Of a stretch of 64,000 bases of DNA, positions 9,512 to 21,241 are shown in pieces; the first letter of the stretch is position 1; every line of letters begins with the position of its first letter. The translations under genes and the position numbers were made by a program. Source of the DNA: Pseudomonas sp. Teo4 (GTDB lineage: Bacteria > Pseudomonadota > Gammaproteobacteria > Pseudomonadales > Pseudomonadaceae). Under the pieces are notes generated by a model, which searched no databases, was not told where the DNA came from, and saw only the letters and a list, made by a program, of their open reading frames with translations. The stretch lies in contig NZ_JAXCIL010000002.1 of the NCBI RefSeq assembly GCF_034387475.1, positions 1,798,001-1,862,000 of the forward strand. Reading direction: 5' to 3'.

Positions 9512-10828
9512 TCACTGCCGACGCAGACTATCGAGCAGCTTGTGCGTCGGATACCCATCCGCCGGCCATCCCAGCCCCTGCTGGGCATTGCGAATGGCCT
9601 TGCGGGTGTTTGCGCCAATGATGCCGTCGGCATTGCCCGCCTCATGCCCGCTGGCATTGAGCAGGTTCTGCAGCTCCACACGCTCGGTACGGCTCAGTGG
9701 CAGGTCTTCCTTCGGCCAACTGCCAGCAATGAAGCCCCAACCACTGAAGCGGTCCCCCAGCAGGCTCACAGCCAAAGCATAGGACGACGAGTTGTTGTAC
9801 TTGAGGATGGCGCGGAAGTTGTCCAGCACCAGGAACGCCGGGCCGCGTGCGCCCGCAGGCAGCAACAGGGCGGCGGACAGCTGGTTGCTGCCGGCCGGCA
9901 ACTGTGTGCCGACTGGCAGTTTCACGCCCATCTGCATCCACTCGGAGACCGGTTTGCGCAGCGCGCCGTCAGCCAGCCAGTAATCGAAGCCGGCCGGCAC
10001 CTGTACCTCGAAGCCCCAAGGCTGACCGCGCTTCCAGCCCGAGCTTTGCAGGTAGTGAGCCGTGGAGGCCAGAGCGTCGGGGGTGCTGTTCCAGATGTCC
10101 CGGCGGCCATCGCCGTCGAAGTCCACGGCGTGGGTGTTGTAGGTGGTCGGAATGAACTGGGTCTGGCCCATGGCGCCAGCCCAGGAACCGCGCATGGCGT
10201 CCGGCTGGATGTCGCCGTTCTGCAGGATCTGCAGGGCCGCGATCAGTTGGTCCTGGGCGAACTGCGGGCGGCGGCCCTCATAGGCCAGAGTGGCCAGCGA
10301 GCGAATCACCGATTTGTTGCCCTGGAACTGGCCAAAGTTGCTTTCCATGCCCCAAACAGAAACCAGCACCTGGCGATCGACGCCATAGCGCTGCTCGATG
10401 CGGCTCAGCAGTTCGGCGTTCTGCTCCAGCAGCTTCTTGCCGTTGCGCACACGCAGCGGCGACAGGGCGCCTTCGAGGTACTCCCACACCGGACGGGTGA
10501 ATTCAGGCTGGCTGCGGTCGGCCTTGATCACGTCCATGTCTGGCGTCACGCCAATGAATGCACGGTCGAAGGTGTACGCCGAAATGCCGGCTTGCAGCGC
10601 TTGCTGACGGAAACCGGCCTGCCATTGAGCAAAGGTTTGCAGAGGCTGGATTTCAGTGCTGACGTCGGGTGTAGCGGTGGGCAGGGTCACTACCGGGGCG
10701 GGCTGGGCAGGTGCCAGCGGCAGGGCGTCGGCGGCGGTGGGTTTCTCCGCGCAGGCGACGAGCAGGACAAGGCTGGAGGCCACGATCAGTTGGCGGGTTT
10801 TCCAGCGAGGGAGAAGACTGAGAAGCAT
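9512..10828 (-). CDS. Lytic murein transglycosylase, MltB-type lipoprotein with PG-binding domain
   Basis: Second MltB-family enzyme in the window, 438 residues. It has a lipoprotein signal with LVAC and Cys at residue 26, then the SLT2 catalytic domain with Glu in SVWGMESNFGQFQGN and the motif GSWAGAMGQTQFIPTTY. Unlike the 3-kb copy it carries a C-terminal PG_binding_1 domain (about residues 378-438, ADGIIGANTRKAIRNAQ). Family knowledge says such domains hold the enzyme on the wall. It lies downstream of arfA on the same strand and converges with ldcA. Confidence 0.9.
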   Translation of the reverse strand: MLLSLLPRWKTRQLIVASSLVLLVACAEKPTAADALPLAPAQPAPVVTLPTATPDVSTEIQPLQTFAQWQAGFRQQALQAGISAYTFDRAFIGVTPDMDVIKADRSQPEFTRPVWEYLEGALSPLRVRNGKKLLEQNAELLSRIEQRYGVDRQVLVSVWGMESNFGQFQGNKSVIRSLATLAYEGRRPQFAQDQLIAALQILQNGDIQPDAMRGSWAGAMGQTQFIPTTYNTHAVDFDGDGRRDIWNSTPDALASTAHYLQSSGWKRGQPWGFEVQVPAGFDYWLADGALRKPVSEWMQMGVKLPVGTQLPAGSNQLSAALLLPAGARGPAFLVLDNFRAILKYNNSSSYALAVSLLGDRFSGWGFIAGSWPKEDLPLSRTERVELQNLLNASGHEAGNADGIIGANTRKAIRNAQQGLGWPADGYPTHKLLDSLRRQ

Positions 10829-10888
10829 GCACGGATCCAGAATTGCAGGTCAGGTGCCGACCATACCATGCCTGCGCCCGCGATGCTT

Positions 10889-11053
10889 TCATGCGGCCAA
10901 AAAGTAAGAAGCCTCCCAATCTCTCGATTGGAAGGCTTCGCGGCGGTAGCTGCCTTTGCCCTTGTTCGGTCGCTCTTGTCGGCAGCGGAACAGCGGCTGG
11001 GCGATGATGGACTTGGCCTTGTTGGGGCCGTGCTTTTTCGGCTTTTTGCTCAT
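10889..11053 (-). CDS. arfA: Alternative ribosome-rescue factor ArfA
   Basis: Small basic protein (54 residues) that recruits release factor 2 to ribosomes stalled on mRNA without a stop codon, a backup for tmRNA. The ATG at 11053 gives MSKKPKKHGPNKAKS; the family core PLFRCRQERPNKGKGSYRR and the WEAS segment are plain. A 13-bp GC-rich hairpin covers codons just before the stop. In other gammaproteobacteria such a hairpin truncates the arfA message so that the active protein is made only when tmRNA fails. Confidence 0.9.
   Translation of the reverse strand: MSKKPKKHGPNKAKSIIAQPLFRCRQERPNKGKGSYRREAFQSRDWEASYFLAA
10909..10938 (-). promoter_or_regulatory. Intragenic hairpin in arfA, T-rich tail
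   Basis: In the arfA RNA, AAGCCTTCCAATC pairs with GATTGGGAGGCTT (13 bp, one G-U pair) around a GAGA tetraloop of the stable GNRA class. A pyrimidine-rich stretch with TTTTT follows and includes the last sense codons. It looks like an intrinsic terminator or RNase III site placed inside the reading frame. Confidence 0.8.
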
Positions 11054-11143
11054 GGCGGAGTTCCTGGTTGGGGTGGTTTCGGGGCGCACTTTAGGCCTGT
11101 AGGTGGGGGGAGGCCAATTGATTGTGTTTATGGTTCGAGGGCC

Positions 11144-11211
11144 CTATCGCCGGCAAGCCGGCTCCCACAAGTGCAGCAGCGCCCGTGTGGGAGCCGGCTT
11201 GCCGGCGATAG
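11144..11211. repeat. Paired REP element
   Basis: Two 26-base arms in inverted orientation (11144-11169 and 11186-11211) with a 16-base spacer; the core is GCCGGCAAGCCGGCTCCCAC. It lies between the holA stop and the arfA promoter region. Confidence 0.85.
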
Positions 11212-11223
11212 CGCCCTTGAAAG

Positions 11224-12261
11224 TTACTCGGGAGGTAGCGCCAGGCGCTGGCCGGCCATCAAAAGCGACAACCGCGCGAGGCCGGTCCATGGCGAACCTT
11301 CAGCCTGGCCTTTGATCTGCGCGTCGATGCGCTGGGCATCTTGCAGCAACTGCGCCCAGCGCTGCGCAGAAAGACGCTGCAGGGCCTTGCTGACCAATGG
11401 CCGACGTTTGTCCCACACCGGCGGTCGCGCTTGGCTGAATGCCTTGTCCAGCGGCACGCCCTGGCTGAACTGCTGGGCCAGCCCCGCCAGCAAGCGCAGC
11501 TCGCGGGCCAGCGCCCAGAGAATCACCGGTGGTTCGACGCCCTCGCCGCGCAAGCCTTCGAGCATGCGCAGTGCATGCGCGGCCTCGCCGTTGAGAATGG
11601 CATCGACCAGGCCAAACACATCGAAGCGCGCACTGTCGGCAACAGCGGCCTGCACCGTCTCGACGGTGATCTGGTTGCCTTCGGCGAGCAGCTTGAGCTT
11701 TTCGATCTCTTGGGCGGCGGCCAGCAGATTGCCTTCGACCCTTGCAGCAATCAGGTCGACGGCATCGCGTTGAGCCGACAGTCCTGCCTGGGACAGGCGC
11801 TGATTGATCCACTGCGGCAGTTGCTGAGCATCCACCGGCCAGATCTGGATGAACTGGCAGTGGGCGCCTTCGATCAGTGCCTTGCCCCATTTGGTCTTCT
11901 GCGCGCTGCCATCCAGTTTGGGCAGGCTGATCAGCAGCAGGGTGTCCTCGGCAGGCCTGGCGCAGTATTCCATCAGCGCGCTGGCGCCCTTGTCACCGGG
12001 TTTGCCCGAGGGCAGGCGCAGCTCCAGCAGGCGTCGTTGGGCGAACAGCGAGAGGCTGGCTCCGGCCTGGAGCAGGGTGCCCCAGTCGAAGTTGGCGTCG
12101 GCACTGAACACCTGGCGCTCATCGAAGCCTTGCTGGCGGGCGGCAGCACGGATGGCGTCGGCGGCCTCCTGACACAGCAGTGGGTCGTCACCGCTGACCA
12201 CATAGACCGGTGCCAAGGCGCCTTGCAGGTGCTTGTTGAGTTGGGCGGGGGAGAGCTTCAT
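11224..12261 (-). CDS. holA: DNA polymerase III subunit delta
   Basis: Delta subunit of the clamp loader; it opens the beta sliding clamp. 345 residues from the ATG at 12261 (MKLSPAQLNKHLQG). A GTG 18 bases further upstream would add MPRLFP but lies inside a hairpin. The N-terminal AAA+-like fold (VYVVSGDDPLL) and the C-terminal collar domain are typical for length and sequence. It follows lptE on the same strand, an order conserved after leuS in gammaproteobacteria. Confidence 0.95.
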   Translation of the reverse strand: MKLSPAQLNKHLQGALAPVYVVSGDDPLLCQEAADAIRAAARQQGFDERQVFSADANFDWGTLLQAGASLSLFAQRRLLELRLPSGKPGDKGASALMEYCARPAEDTLLLISLPKLDGSAQKTKWGKALIEGAHCQFIQIWPVDAQQLPQWINQRLSQAGLSAQRDAVDLIAARVEGNLLAAAQEIEKLKLLAEGNQITVETVQAAVADSARFDVFGLVDAILNGEAAHALRMLEGLRGEGVEPPVILWALARELRLLAGLAQQFSQGVPLDKAFSQARPPVWDKRRPLVSKALQRLSAQRWAQLLQDAQRIDAQIKGQAEGSPWTGLARLSLLMAGQRLALPPE

Positions 12262-12272
12262 GGGAAACAGAC

Positions 12273-12292
12273 GGGGCACCCTGGGGTGCCCC
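12273..12292 (-). promoter_or_regulatory. GC hairpin between lptE and holA
   Basis: GGGGCACC pairs with GGTGCCCC across a four-base loop in the 39-base gap between lptE and holA. It has no strong T run, so attenuation or mRNA processing is more likely than full termination. Confidence 0.5.
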
Positions 12293-12300
12293 GCACGGGC

Positions 12301-12906
12301 TTAGTTGCCCGGAACTTCCAGCGGCGATTGCTGTGGCGTCTCAGCCTGCTGGCGGCGGGCGGCCTCCAGTGCGGCAGCTTCAGCCTTGGCACGTTCGTCG
12401 GCTTCCTGCTGCAACTGGTCCAGCTGGGACGGCGTCAGCAACTGCAGACGCACGACCATGGCTTGTACCAGGTCGCGACGCATCTCGGTGCGGGCCTGTT
12501 CGGCTTCCTGATCGGAACCGGTGATGTTGGAGCCGTCGTGGATGTAGATCTTGCGAACTTCCAGCTTGTCGCTGAGCAGTTCGAGGTTGTTCAGGCCTCG
12601 AATGCTGTAGTCCAGTTCCGTGGTCAGCTCGTATTCTGCCGAGCGGTTGCCACCGCTGTAGGTCGCGGCGCGCTGGGTCTCTTTCTCGTTGGTCAGCACC
12701 AGGCGGTAAGGTGCGCCCGCGTGAACGTTGACACCGCTACGTTGCAGCACTTCACGCAGTTGGGTAACGGTCTCGCCGTAGGCGTTGCGCGCGCTAACGT
12801 CCATTTCTTTGACGCTCAGCTCGGTAGAGCCGGTGCCGCGCAGCTGGAAACCACAGGCGCTGAGCACGACGGCCAGGCCTATTACCAGCAGGTTGCGTTT
12901 GATCAT
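12301..12906 (-). CDS. lptE: LPS-assembly lipoprotein LptE
   Basis: Outer-membrane lipoprotein that plugs the LptD barrel and helps insert lipopolysaccharide. 201 residues from the ATG at 12906; the lipobox LSAC has Cys at residue 18 and is followed by GFQLRGTG, the usual family start. The C-terminal third is Gln/Glu/Ala-rich and probably helical or disordered. It lies between leuS and holA as in most gammaproteobacteria. Confidence 0.95.
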   Translation of the reverse strand: MIKRNLLVIGLAVVLSACGFQLRGTGSTELSVKEMDVSARNAYGETVTQLREVLQRSGVNVHAGAPYRLVLTNEKETQRAATYSGGNRSAEYELTTELDYSIRGLNNLELLSDKLEVRKIYIHDGSNITGSDQEAEQARTEMRRDLVQAMVVRLQLLTPSQLDQLQQEADERAKAEAAALEAARRQQAETPQQSPLEVPGN

Positions 12907-12967
12907 GTTGTTGCTCCCTTGTGGGCCGATTCCGCCCGCCCGCATTACCTGCGGACGGGCGTTGCCA

Positions 12968-15778
<2,811 letters not shown>

Positions 15779-15800
15779 TTATCTTCAATGAGGTGAACGG

Positions 15801-16115
15801 ATGGGAGAGACGCAGCTACCCGCAATCAAACCGGAGCTTTACGAACGCCTGATCGACCGTCTTGGCCTGGCACTGGAAGTTGCCAGAACGTCGGTGCGAT
15901 TGCGCGACGAGATGCCCGCCGAGCTGGAGTTGCGTGGTTTGAGCCACGCAGAGTTCGAAGTGATCAAGGCCTACCTGGAATCCCTCCCGGAACGCCGCAA
16001 TGCCTGTGTTGGCGCATACCCGCAAGCGGAGCCAGCCTCGGCGAAGATCATCTGGCTCAAGGACAAGCAACGCCCCGCCAACACGGCGAGATCCAGGACG
16101 CTGCCGCATCGCTAG
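15801..16115 (+). CDS. Conserved small hypothetical protein
   Basis: 104 residues, no signal peptide or membrane segment, mostly charged helical sequence (YERLIDRLGLALEVARTS...). A good GAGGTG ribosome site precedes the ATG at 15801. It diverges from leuS across about 225 bases that hold the promoters of both. I do not recognise a domain and assign no function. Confidence 0.65.
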   Translation: MGETQLPAIKPELYERLIDRLGLALEVARTSVRLRDEMPAELELRGLSHAEFEVIKAYLESLPERRNACVGAYPQAEPASAKIIWLKDKQRPANTARSRTLPHR

Positions 16116-16247
16116 CCGTTCAGGATTCCAGGCGCAGGTCATCGTGCGCCGGTGCTTCAACACACACCCTATGATCGGCGTCGGTCACACACTTGTTGCC
16201 CGGCGTCGATCCTCTTAGGCTGCACGCCTTCCATGGAGGTGTGGCCA

Positions 16248-17009
16248 ATGCCGATACGATTCTTCATCAAACAATGGTTGTTGCCGCCAGGCATCCTGTT
16301 CCTGCTGTTGCTGGCTGCCTGGTGGTTGCGCAGCCGCCGCCCGCGCCTGTCGGCGCTGTGCTTTGCCGTCGGGTTGGGAGGCTTGTGGCTGATGAGCTTG
16401 CCGCTGGTGGTGCAGGAGTCGGCGCGGCTGCTGGAAACCGAACCACCCTTGGCGGTCCCTGACTGGGCGGGATTGGCGCGCCGGGCCGATGCCATCGTGG
16501 TGCTGGGGGCTGGGCGTGAGCGGGGCGACCCGGCCTGGGGCGGTGATGACCAGCCCAGCGCCCTGGCGTTGGAGCGCATGCGCTTTGCGGCGCGCCTGGC
16601 CAAGGCATCCGGCTTGCCGGTGCTGACCAGTGGCGGCTTGCACTATGGCACCCCGCCGAGCGAGGCGCAGTTGATGGCAGATCGGCTGCGCGAAGATTTC
16701 GCCATCGACGTCAAATGGAAGGAAGAAGCCAGCCGCACGACCTGGGAAAACGCTCAGCTCAGTGCACAGATGCTGCAGCCGTTGGGTATTCGCCGGGTGG
16801 TGTTGGTGACCCAGGCGTGGCACATGCAGCGCTCGCGCTGGAGCTTCGAACAGGCGGGCTTCGAGGTGGTGACGGCGCCGATGGGGTTCCTGGGCCGTGA
16901 CCATGGGCGGCCGTTCGGCGGCTTGTTGCCAGAAAGCCGGGCCGTGTGGCAGAGCGGGCAGTTGCTCAATGAGGCGGTGGGGTTGGTGGGGTATCGGTTG
17001 TTCTATTGA
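16248..17009 (+). CDS. YdcF/DUF218 family protein
   Basis: Inner-membrane protein of 253 residues with two N-terminal hydrophobic segments (about residues 10-30 and 35-55) and a DUF218 domain with ADAIVVLGAG and TRTTWENAQLSAQ. In E. coli, ElyC of this family affects envelope polysaccharide synthesis; the exact reaction is unknown. GGAGG at 16235 selects the ATG at 16248. It converges with lnt across a paired REP. Confidence 0.88.
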   Translation: MPIRFFIKQWLLPPGILFLLLLAAWWLRSRRPRLSALCFAVGLGGLWLMSLPLVVQESARLLETEPPLAVPDWAGLARRADAIVVLGAGRERGDPAWGGDDQPSALALERMRFAARLAKASGLPVLTSGGLHYGTPPSEAQLMADRLREDFAIDVKWKEEASRTTWENAQLSAQMLQPLGIRRVVLVTQAWHMQRSRWSFEQAGFEVVTAPMGFLGRDHGRPFGGLLPESRAVWQSGQLLNEAVGLVGYRLFY

Positions 17010-17028
17010 GTTCTGTGCTGACTGCACT

Positions 17029-17121
17029 GGCCTCTTCGCGGGCAAGCCCGCTCCCACAGGATCTCCACAGCTCTTGATGGCGGTGGGGTCCTGTGGGAGC
17101 GGGCTTGCCCGCGAAGAGGCC
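17029..17121. repeat. Paired REP element, perfect 33-base arms
   Basis: Arms at 17029-17061 and 17089-17121 are exact reverse complements, with core CGCGGGCAAGCCCGCTCCCA. It lies between convergent genes. Confidence 0.9.
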
Positions 17122-17134
17122 GGAGCAGGCTACA

Positions 17135-18652
17135 TCACACGGTCCTGGCAATCCGCCCGGCCGCCAGCGCCCAGCCGAACAGCAGCACACAGAAAATCGC
17201 CAGCGGCCACGAACGCCATTGCAGATAAGGCGTCAGCTGCTGCATGGGCACCACTTCGCCATACAGAATCGCTTGCTGGAACTGTGGTATCTGCGCCGTG
17301 ATCTTGCCGAACGGGTCGATCAGTGCGGTCACCCCGTTGTTGGTGGCCCGGATCATCCAGCGCCCGGCCTCCAGTGCACGCATCTGGGCCATCTGCAGGT
17401 GCTGCAGCGGGCCGATAGAGGTGCCGAACCAGGTGTCGTTGCTGATGGTCAGCATCAGGTCGCTGCGCGCCGCCAGGCCGGCGGCGAACTCTGGATAGAC
17501 GACTTCGTAGCAGATGTAAGGCGCAATCTGATAGCCCTTGGCCTGCAGCAGTGGCTGGTCCTCTGGCCCGCGGGCGAAGTCGGACATCGGCAGGTTGAAG
17601 AACTCGATCAGCCCGCGCAGCATGTCCTGCAACGGCACGTACTCACCGAACGGCACCAGCTTTTGCTTGAGATAAGTGCCATCGCCCTCACCGGTGACGG
17701 TGATGCCGTTGTAGTAGCGGCGCTGGTGGTGCACCACTTCCCGCACCGGCACGCCTGTGATCAGCGCGGAATGCCGCTCTGCCGCGAACCGACCCATCAC
17801 GTCGATGTAGCCCTGGGCCTGGTCCTTGAGCACAGGTACGGCTGTTTCAGGCCAGATCAGCAGGTCCACGGGTTTGGACGTGAAGCTCATGTCGCGGTAC
17901 AGCGCCAGCTGGGCGTCGATGTGTGCCGGGTCCCATTTCAGGTCCTGCTCGACATTGCCTTGCACAGCCGCGACCTTGAGCGGATCGCCGGCCGGCGTGG
18001 TCCAGGCGTGGCCCTTGAGCGCCAGGCCAATACCCCAAGGCGCCAGCAGCAGAGCGACGCCAATCACCAGGAATGACGGGCGAGTACGCAGGCGGTTCAG
18101 GTTGCACAGCAGGGCGGCGCTCAAGGCCAGTACGAAGGAAACCAGCCACACGCCCCCCAGGGGAGCCAGCCCGGCCAGCGGGCCATCCAGCTGGCTGTAA
18201 CCGGCATAGAGCCAGGGGAAACCGGTCAGGAACCAGCCCCGGAAGGCTTCCTGCAGCAGCCACAGTGCAGCAAAGCAAAGCGCATCGGCCAAGGGCGCTT
18301 CGTTGCGCCGTAGCCAGCGGGCCCAAAGCCATGCGGGCAGGGCGAAGAACCAGGCGAGGGCAGCGAAGAACGCGAGCAGCAGCAGAATCGCCAGCAGCGG
18401 CGAGGCGCCGCCGTAGGTGTTCATGCTGACGTAGATCCACCAGGTGCCGGCACCGTACAGGCCGAAGCCGAAGCACCAGCCACGGCCCATGGCCTGGCGC
18501 GGGCTGAGCTCGCGCAGACCGAGGTAGAGCAGGGCGATGGACACCAGGGCCAGCGGCCAGATGTCGAATGGCGCCAGGGCCAGGAGGGTGGAAGCGCCGG
18601 CCGCCATGGCCAGCAGGTTACCGGGCCAGCCGGGGCGGGTGATCCAACGCAT
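17135..18652 (-). CDS. lnt: Apolipoprotein N-acyltransferase
   Basis: Inner-membrane enzyme that adds the third acyl chain to lipoproteins before Lol export. 505 residues: about six to seven N-terminal helices, then a nitrilase domain. The Glu-Lys-Cys triad is visible in WPETAVP, KQKLVPFGEYVP and PYICYEVVYPE. It follows corC by eight bases, so it is the last gene of the phoH-ybeY-corC-lnt operon. Confidence 0.97.
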   Translation of the reverse strand: MRWITRPGWPGNLLAMAAGASTLLALAPFDIWPLALVSIALLYLGLRELSPRQAMGRGWCFGFGLYGAGTWWIYVSMNTYGGASPLLAILLLLAFFAALAWFFALPAWLWARWLRRNEAPLADALCFAALWLLQEAFRGWFLTGFPWLYAGYSQLDGPLAGLAPLGGVWLVSFVLALSAALLCNLNRLRTRPSFLVIGVALLLAPWGIGLALKGHAWTTPAGDPLKVAAVQGNVEQDLKWDPAHIDAQLALYRDMSFTSKPVDLLIWPETAVPVLKDQAQGYIDVMGRFAAERHSALITGVPVREVVHHQRRYYNGITVTGEGDGTYLKQKLVPFGEYVPLQDMLRGLIEFFNLPMSDFARGPEDQPLLQAKGYQIAPYICYEVVYPEFAAGLAARSDLMLTISNDTWFGTSIGPLQHLQMAQMRALEAGRWMIRATNNGVTALIDPFGKITAQIPQFQQAILYGEVVPMQQLTPYLQWRSWPLAIFCVLLFGWALAAGRIARTV

Positions 18653-18660
18653 GTTTGTCC

Positions 18661-19500
18661 TTAGCGGGTGATCGGTGTCAGGCGCAGCAAGTGTATCCGC
18701 CGGCTATCGGCGTTGAGAATACGGAATTTGTAGGAGCCGATCTCGGTGGTCTCGTTGCGCTTGGGCAGGTGGCCAAAGGCGCTCATCACCAGGCCGCCGA
18801 CCGTGTCGAACTCGTCGTCCGAGAACTCGCTGTCGAAGAACTCGTTGAAGTTGTCGATCGGCGTCAGTGCCTTGACCAGGAAGTCGCCGCTGGGCAGTGG
18901 CTTGATGTAGCTGTCTTCTTCGACATCGTGTTCGTCCTCGATGTCACCGACGATCTGCTCGAGCACGTCCTCGATGGTCACCAGGCCCGCCACACCGCCG
19001 TATTCGTCGATGACGATGGCCATGTGGTTGTGGTTGGCGCGGAATTCGCGCAGCAGCACGTTCAGGCGCTTGGACTCCGGCACGAAAGTGGCCGGGCGCA
19101 GCAGGTCCTTGATGTTGAAACTGTCGCCGTTCTCTTTGAGGATCAGCGGCAGCAGGTCCTTGGCCAGCAGGATCCCGAGCACATCGTCATGGCTTTCGCC
19201 GATCACCGGGTAGCGCGAGTGGGCAGCGTCGATCACCGCTGGCAGGAACTCGCGTGGCGACTGGGTGGCCTTGATGCTGATCATCTGTGAACGTGGGACC
19301 ATGATGTCGCGTACCTGCAGGTCGGCGACCTGGATAGCACCTTCGACGATGGTCAGCGCTTCGCTGTCGAGCAGCTTGTTCTGATGGGCTTCGCGCAGCA
19401 GCTCGAGGAGCTCCTGACGGTTTTTCGGCTCATGGGCAAAAGCCTGGGTCAGTTTACCCAGCCAGGACTTCTGCCCGTTGCTCGATCGATCTTCGCTCAT
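18661..19500 (-). CDS. corC: CorC/HlyC-type CBS-domain transporter accessory protein
   Basis: 279 residues from the ATG at 19500 (MSEDRSSNGQKSW). Two CBS domains occupy about residues 65-190 (VRDIMVPRSQMISI..., the VIDEYGGVAGLVTIEDVLEQIVGDIEDEHD segment) and a CorC_HlyC domain follows. The family is tied to Mg/Co efflux, but this short form lacks the membrane domain, so it is probably a cytoplasmic partner. Confidence 0.93.
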   Translation of the reverse strand: MSEDRSSNGQKSWLGKLTQAFAHEPKNRQELLELLREAHQNKLLDSEALTIVEGAIQVADLQVRDIMVPRSQMISIKATQSPREFLPAVIDAAHSRYPVIGESHDDVLGILLAKDLLPLILKENGDSFNIKDLLRPATFVPESKRLNVLLREFRANHNHMAIVIDEYGGVAGLVTIEDVLEQIVGDIEDEHDVEEDSYIKPLPSGDFLVKALTPIDNFNEFFDSEFSDDEFDTVGGLVMSAFGHLPKRNETTEIGSYKFRILNADSRRIHLLRLTPITR

Positions 19501-19525
19501 GGCGGTTCTCGTGATCCTTGCAGTA

Positions 19526-19999
19526 TCAGTGTGTGATTGATTCGTTTTCATCGTCGGCATACGGGTCGGGGTGACCCAGTTCTGCCAGCAAATCTCGTTC
19601 CAGCGCTTCCATTTCCTCGGCCTCATCGTCTTCGATGTGGTCGTAGCCGAGCAGGTGCAGGCAGCCGTGGATGACCAGGTGCGCCCAGTGAGCCTCCAGG
19701 GCCTTGCCCTGTTCGGCAGCCTCGCGCTCGACCACCGGCACGCAGATCACCAGGTCGCCGAGCAGCGGAATGTCCAGCAGGTCGTCTGGTACGTCGGCCG
19801 GGAAGGACAGCACGTTGGTCGCGTAGTCCTTGTGCCGGTAGGTGTGGTTCAGCTCGCGGCCTTCGGCTTCGTCGACCAGGCGAATGGTCATTTCCGAGTC
19901 GGCGCTGCGCTGGCGCAAGGCCAATTCACACCAGCGGCGGAAGGCGGCGTCATCCGGGGCAGCGGCGTCCGTGGCCCGTTGCAGGTCGAGTTCAAGCAT
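19526..19999 (-). CDS. ybeY: Endoribonuclease YbeY
   Basis: Zinc-dependent single-strand endoribonuclease needed for 16S rRNA 3' maturation and ribosome quality control. 157 residues from the ATG at 19999. The metal-binding signature [15 protein letters not shown] (HxxxHxxxxxH) is intact. It overlaps the end of the phoH-like gene by eight bases. Confidence 0.96.
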   Translation of the reverse strand: MLELDLQRATDAAAPDDAAFRRWCELALRQRSADSEMTIRLVDEAEGRELNHTYRHKDYATNVLSFPADVPDDLLDIPLLGDLVICVPVVEREAAEQGKALEAHWAHLVIHGCLHLLGYDHIEDDEAEEMEALERDLLAELGHPDPYADDENESITH

Positions 20000-20990
20000 C
20001 TTTGCCGGGAACCTCGGGTTTGGCCTGGCGGGCGTCGAAGCGGTCATAGGCCTCGACGATGCGCTGTACAAGTGGGTGACGAACCACATCTTTGGGTTGG
20101 AAGTGGGTAAAACTGATCCCCGGAACGTCCCTGAGCACTTCGATCACATGGGCCAGGCCCGACTTGGTGCCGCGTGGCAGGTCGACCTGGGTGATGTCAC
20201 CGGTGATCACTGCCGTCGAGCCGAAGCCGATACGGGTCAGGAACATCTTCATCTGCTCGAGCGTGGTGTTCTGGCTTTCGTCGAGGATGATGAAGCTGTT
20301 GTTCAAGGTGCGGCCACGCATGTAGGCGAGCGGGGCGATCTCGATCACCTGGCGCTCGATGAGCTTGGCCACATGCTCGAAGCCGAGCATTTCGTACAGC
20401 GCATCGTAGAGCGGGCGCAGGTACGGGTCGATCTTCTGGGCAAGGTCGCCTGGCAGGAAACCGAGCTTTTCGCCCGCCTCGACCGCTGGACGTACCAGCA
20501 GGATGCGGCGAACTTGCTCGCGCTCGAGGGCATCCACGGCGCAGGCCACGGCCAGGTAGGTCTTGCCGGTACCGGCCGGTCCGATGCCGAAGTTGATGTC
20601 GTTGGCCAGGATTTCCTTGACGTAGCGCTGCTGGTTGACGCCGCGCGGGCGAATGTTGCCCTTGCGCGTGCGCAGCGAGACGCTGACCTCATTGACCGCC
20701 GGGTTGTCGATGTTCTCGATCGTGGACTCCTGCAGGTACAGGTGCACGGTTTCCGGCGACAGGTCTGCGGATTGGGCCTCGCGATAGAGGCGGCGCAGCA
20801 GTTGCTCGGCAGCAGAGGTAGTCCTGGGTTCGCCGATCAGCTCGAATTGGTTGCCGCGGTTGCGGATTTCGATGGCCAGGCGTTGTTCGATCAGGCGCAG
20901 GTGCTCGTCGAACTGGCCGCACAGATTGGCGAAACGGTGGGCCTCGAAGGGTTCGAGGATGAAACGATGGGGTTGTATGGGCGCGTTCAA
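19992..20990 (-). CDS. ybeZ: PhoH-like ATPase (YbeZ)
   Basis: Cytoplasmic P-loop NTPase, 332 residues, that works with YbeY in rRNA processing. Walker A is GPAGTGKTY and Walker [12 protein letters not shown]; the N-terminal part resembles an RNA-binding region (about residues 1-110). First gene of the ybeZ-ybeY-corC-lnt unit. Confidence 0.95.
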   Translation of the reverse strand: MNAPIQPHRFILEPFEAHRFANLCGQFDEHLRLIEQRLAIEIRNRGNQFELIGEPRTTSAAEQLLRRLYREAQSADLSPETVHLYLQESTIENIDNPAVNEVSVSLRTRKGNIRPRGVNQQRYVKEILANDINFGIGPAGTGKTYLAVACAVDALEREQVRRILLVRPAVEAGEKLGFLPGDLAQKIDPYLRPLYDALYEMLGFEHVAKLIERQVIEIAPLAYMRGRTLNNSFIILDESQNTTLEQMKMFLTRIGFGSTAVITGDITQVDLPRGTKSGLAHVIEVLRDVPGISFTHFQPKDVVRHPLVQRIVEAYDRFDARQAKPEVPGKDA

Positions 20991-21095
20991 GGTCGTTTTT
21001 AGCCGCTCGACGGCAATGAATGTGAACTCAAGAATAACCCTTGAATGGCAGTGGCGAAAGCACTGAAACGTTCAACGGTATCTACTGCCTGTTCT

Positions 21096-21190
21096 GGCCT
21101 CTTCGCGGGTGAACCCGCTCCCACAGCTACTGTGCTGCTTTCAAGGGCGGTGGAGAACCTGTGGGAGCAGGCTTGTCCCGCGAAGAGGCC
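21096..21190. repeat. Paired REP element, diverged arms
   Basis: Arms 21096-21126 and 21159-21190 pair at the outer GGCCTCTTCGCGGG and at CTCCCACAG, but the inner bases differ (GTGAACCCGC against GCAGGCTTGTCCCGC). It lies just before the DUF1820 gene. Confidence 0.75.
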
Positions 21191-21241
21191 GGCACTGCTA
21201 TGATGCGCCCCTTTTCTTACGCATGTGTTATTCCGTCAGAC

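Noticed and set aside
9476..11773. Long + strand frame across the MltB-type gene, arfA and holA
   Set aside because: It runs through three well-supported - strand genes and a REP element, and has no ribosome site or recognisable domain.
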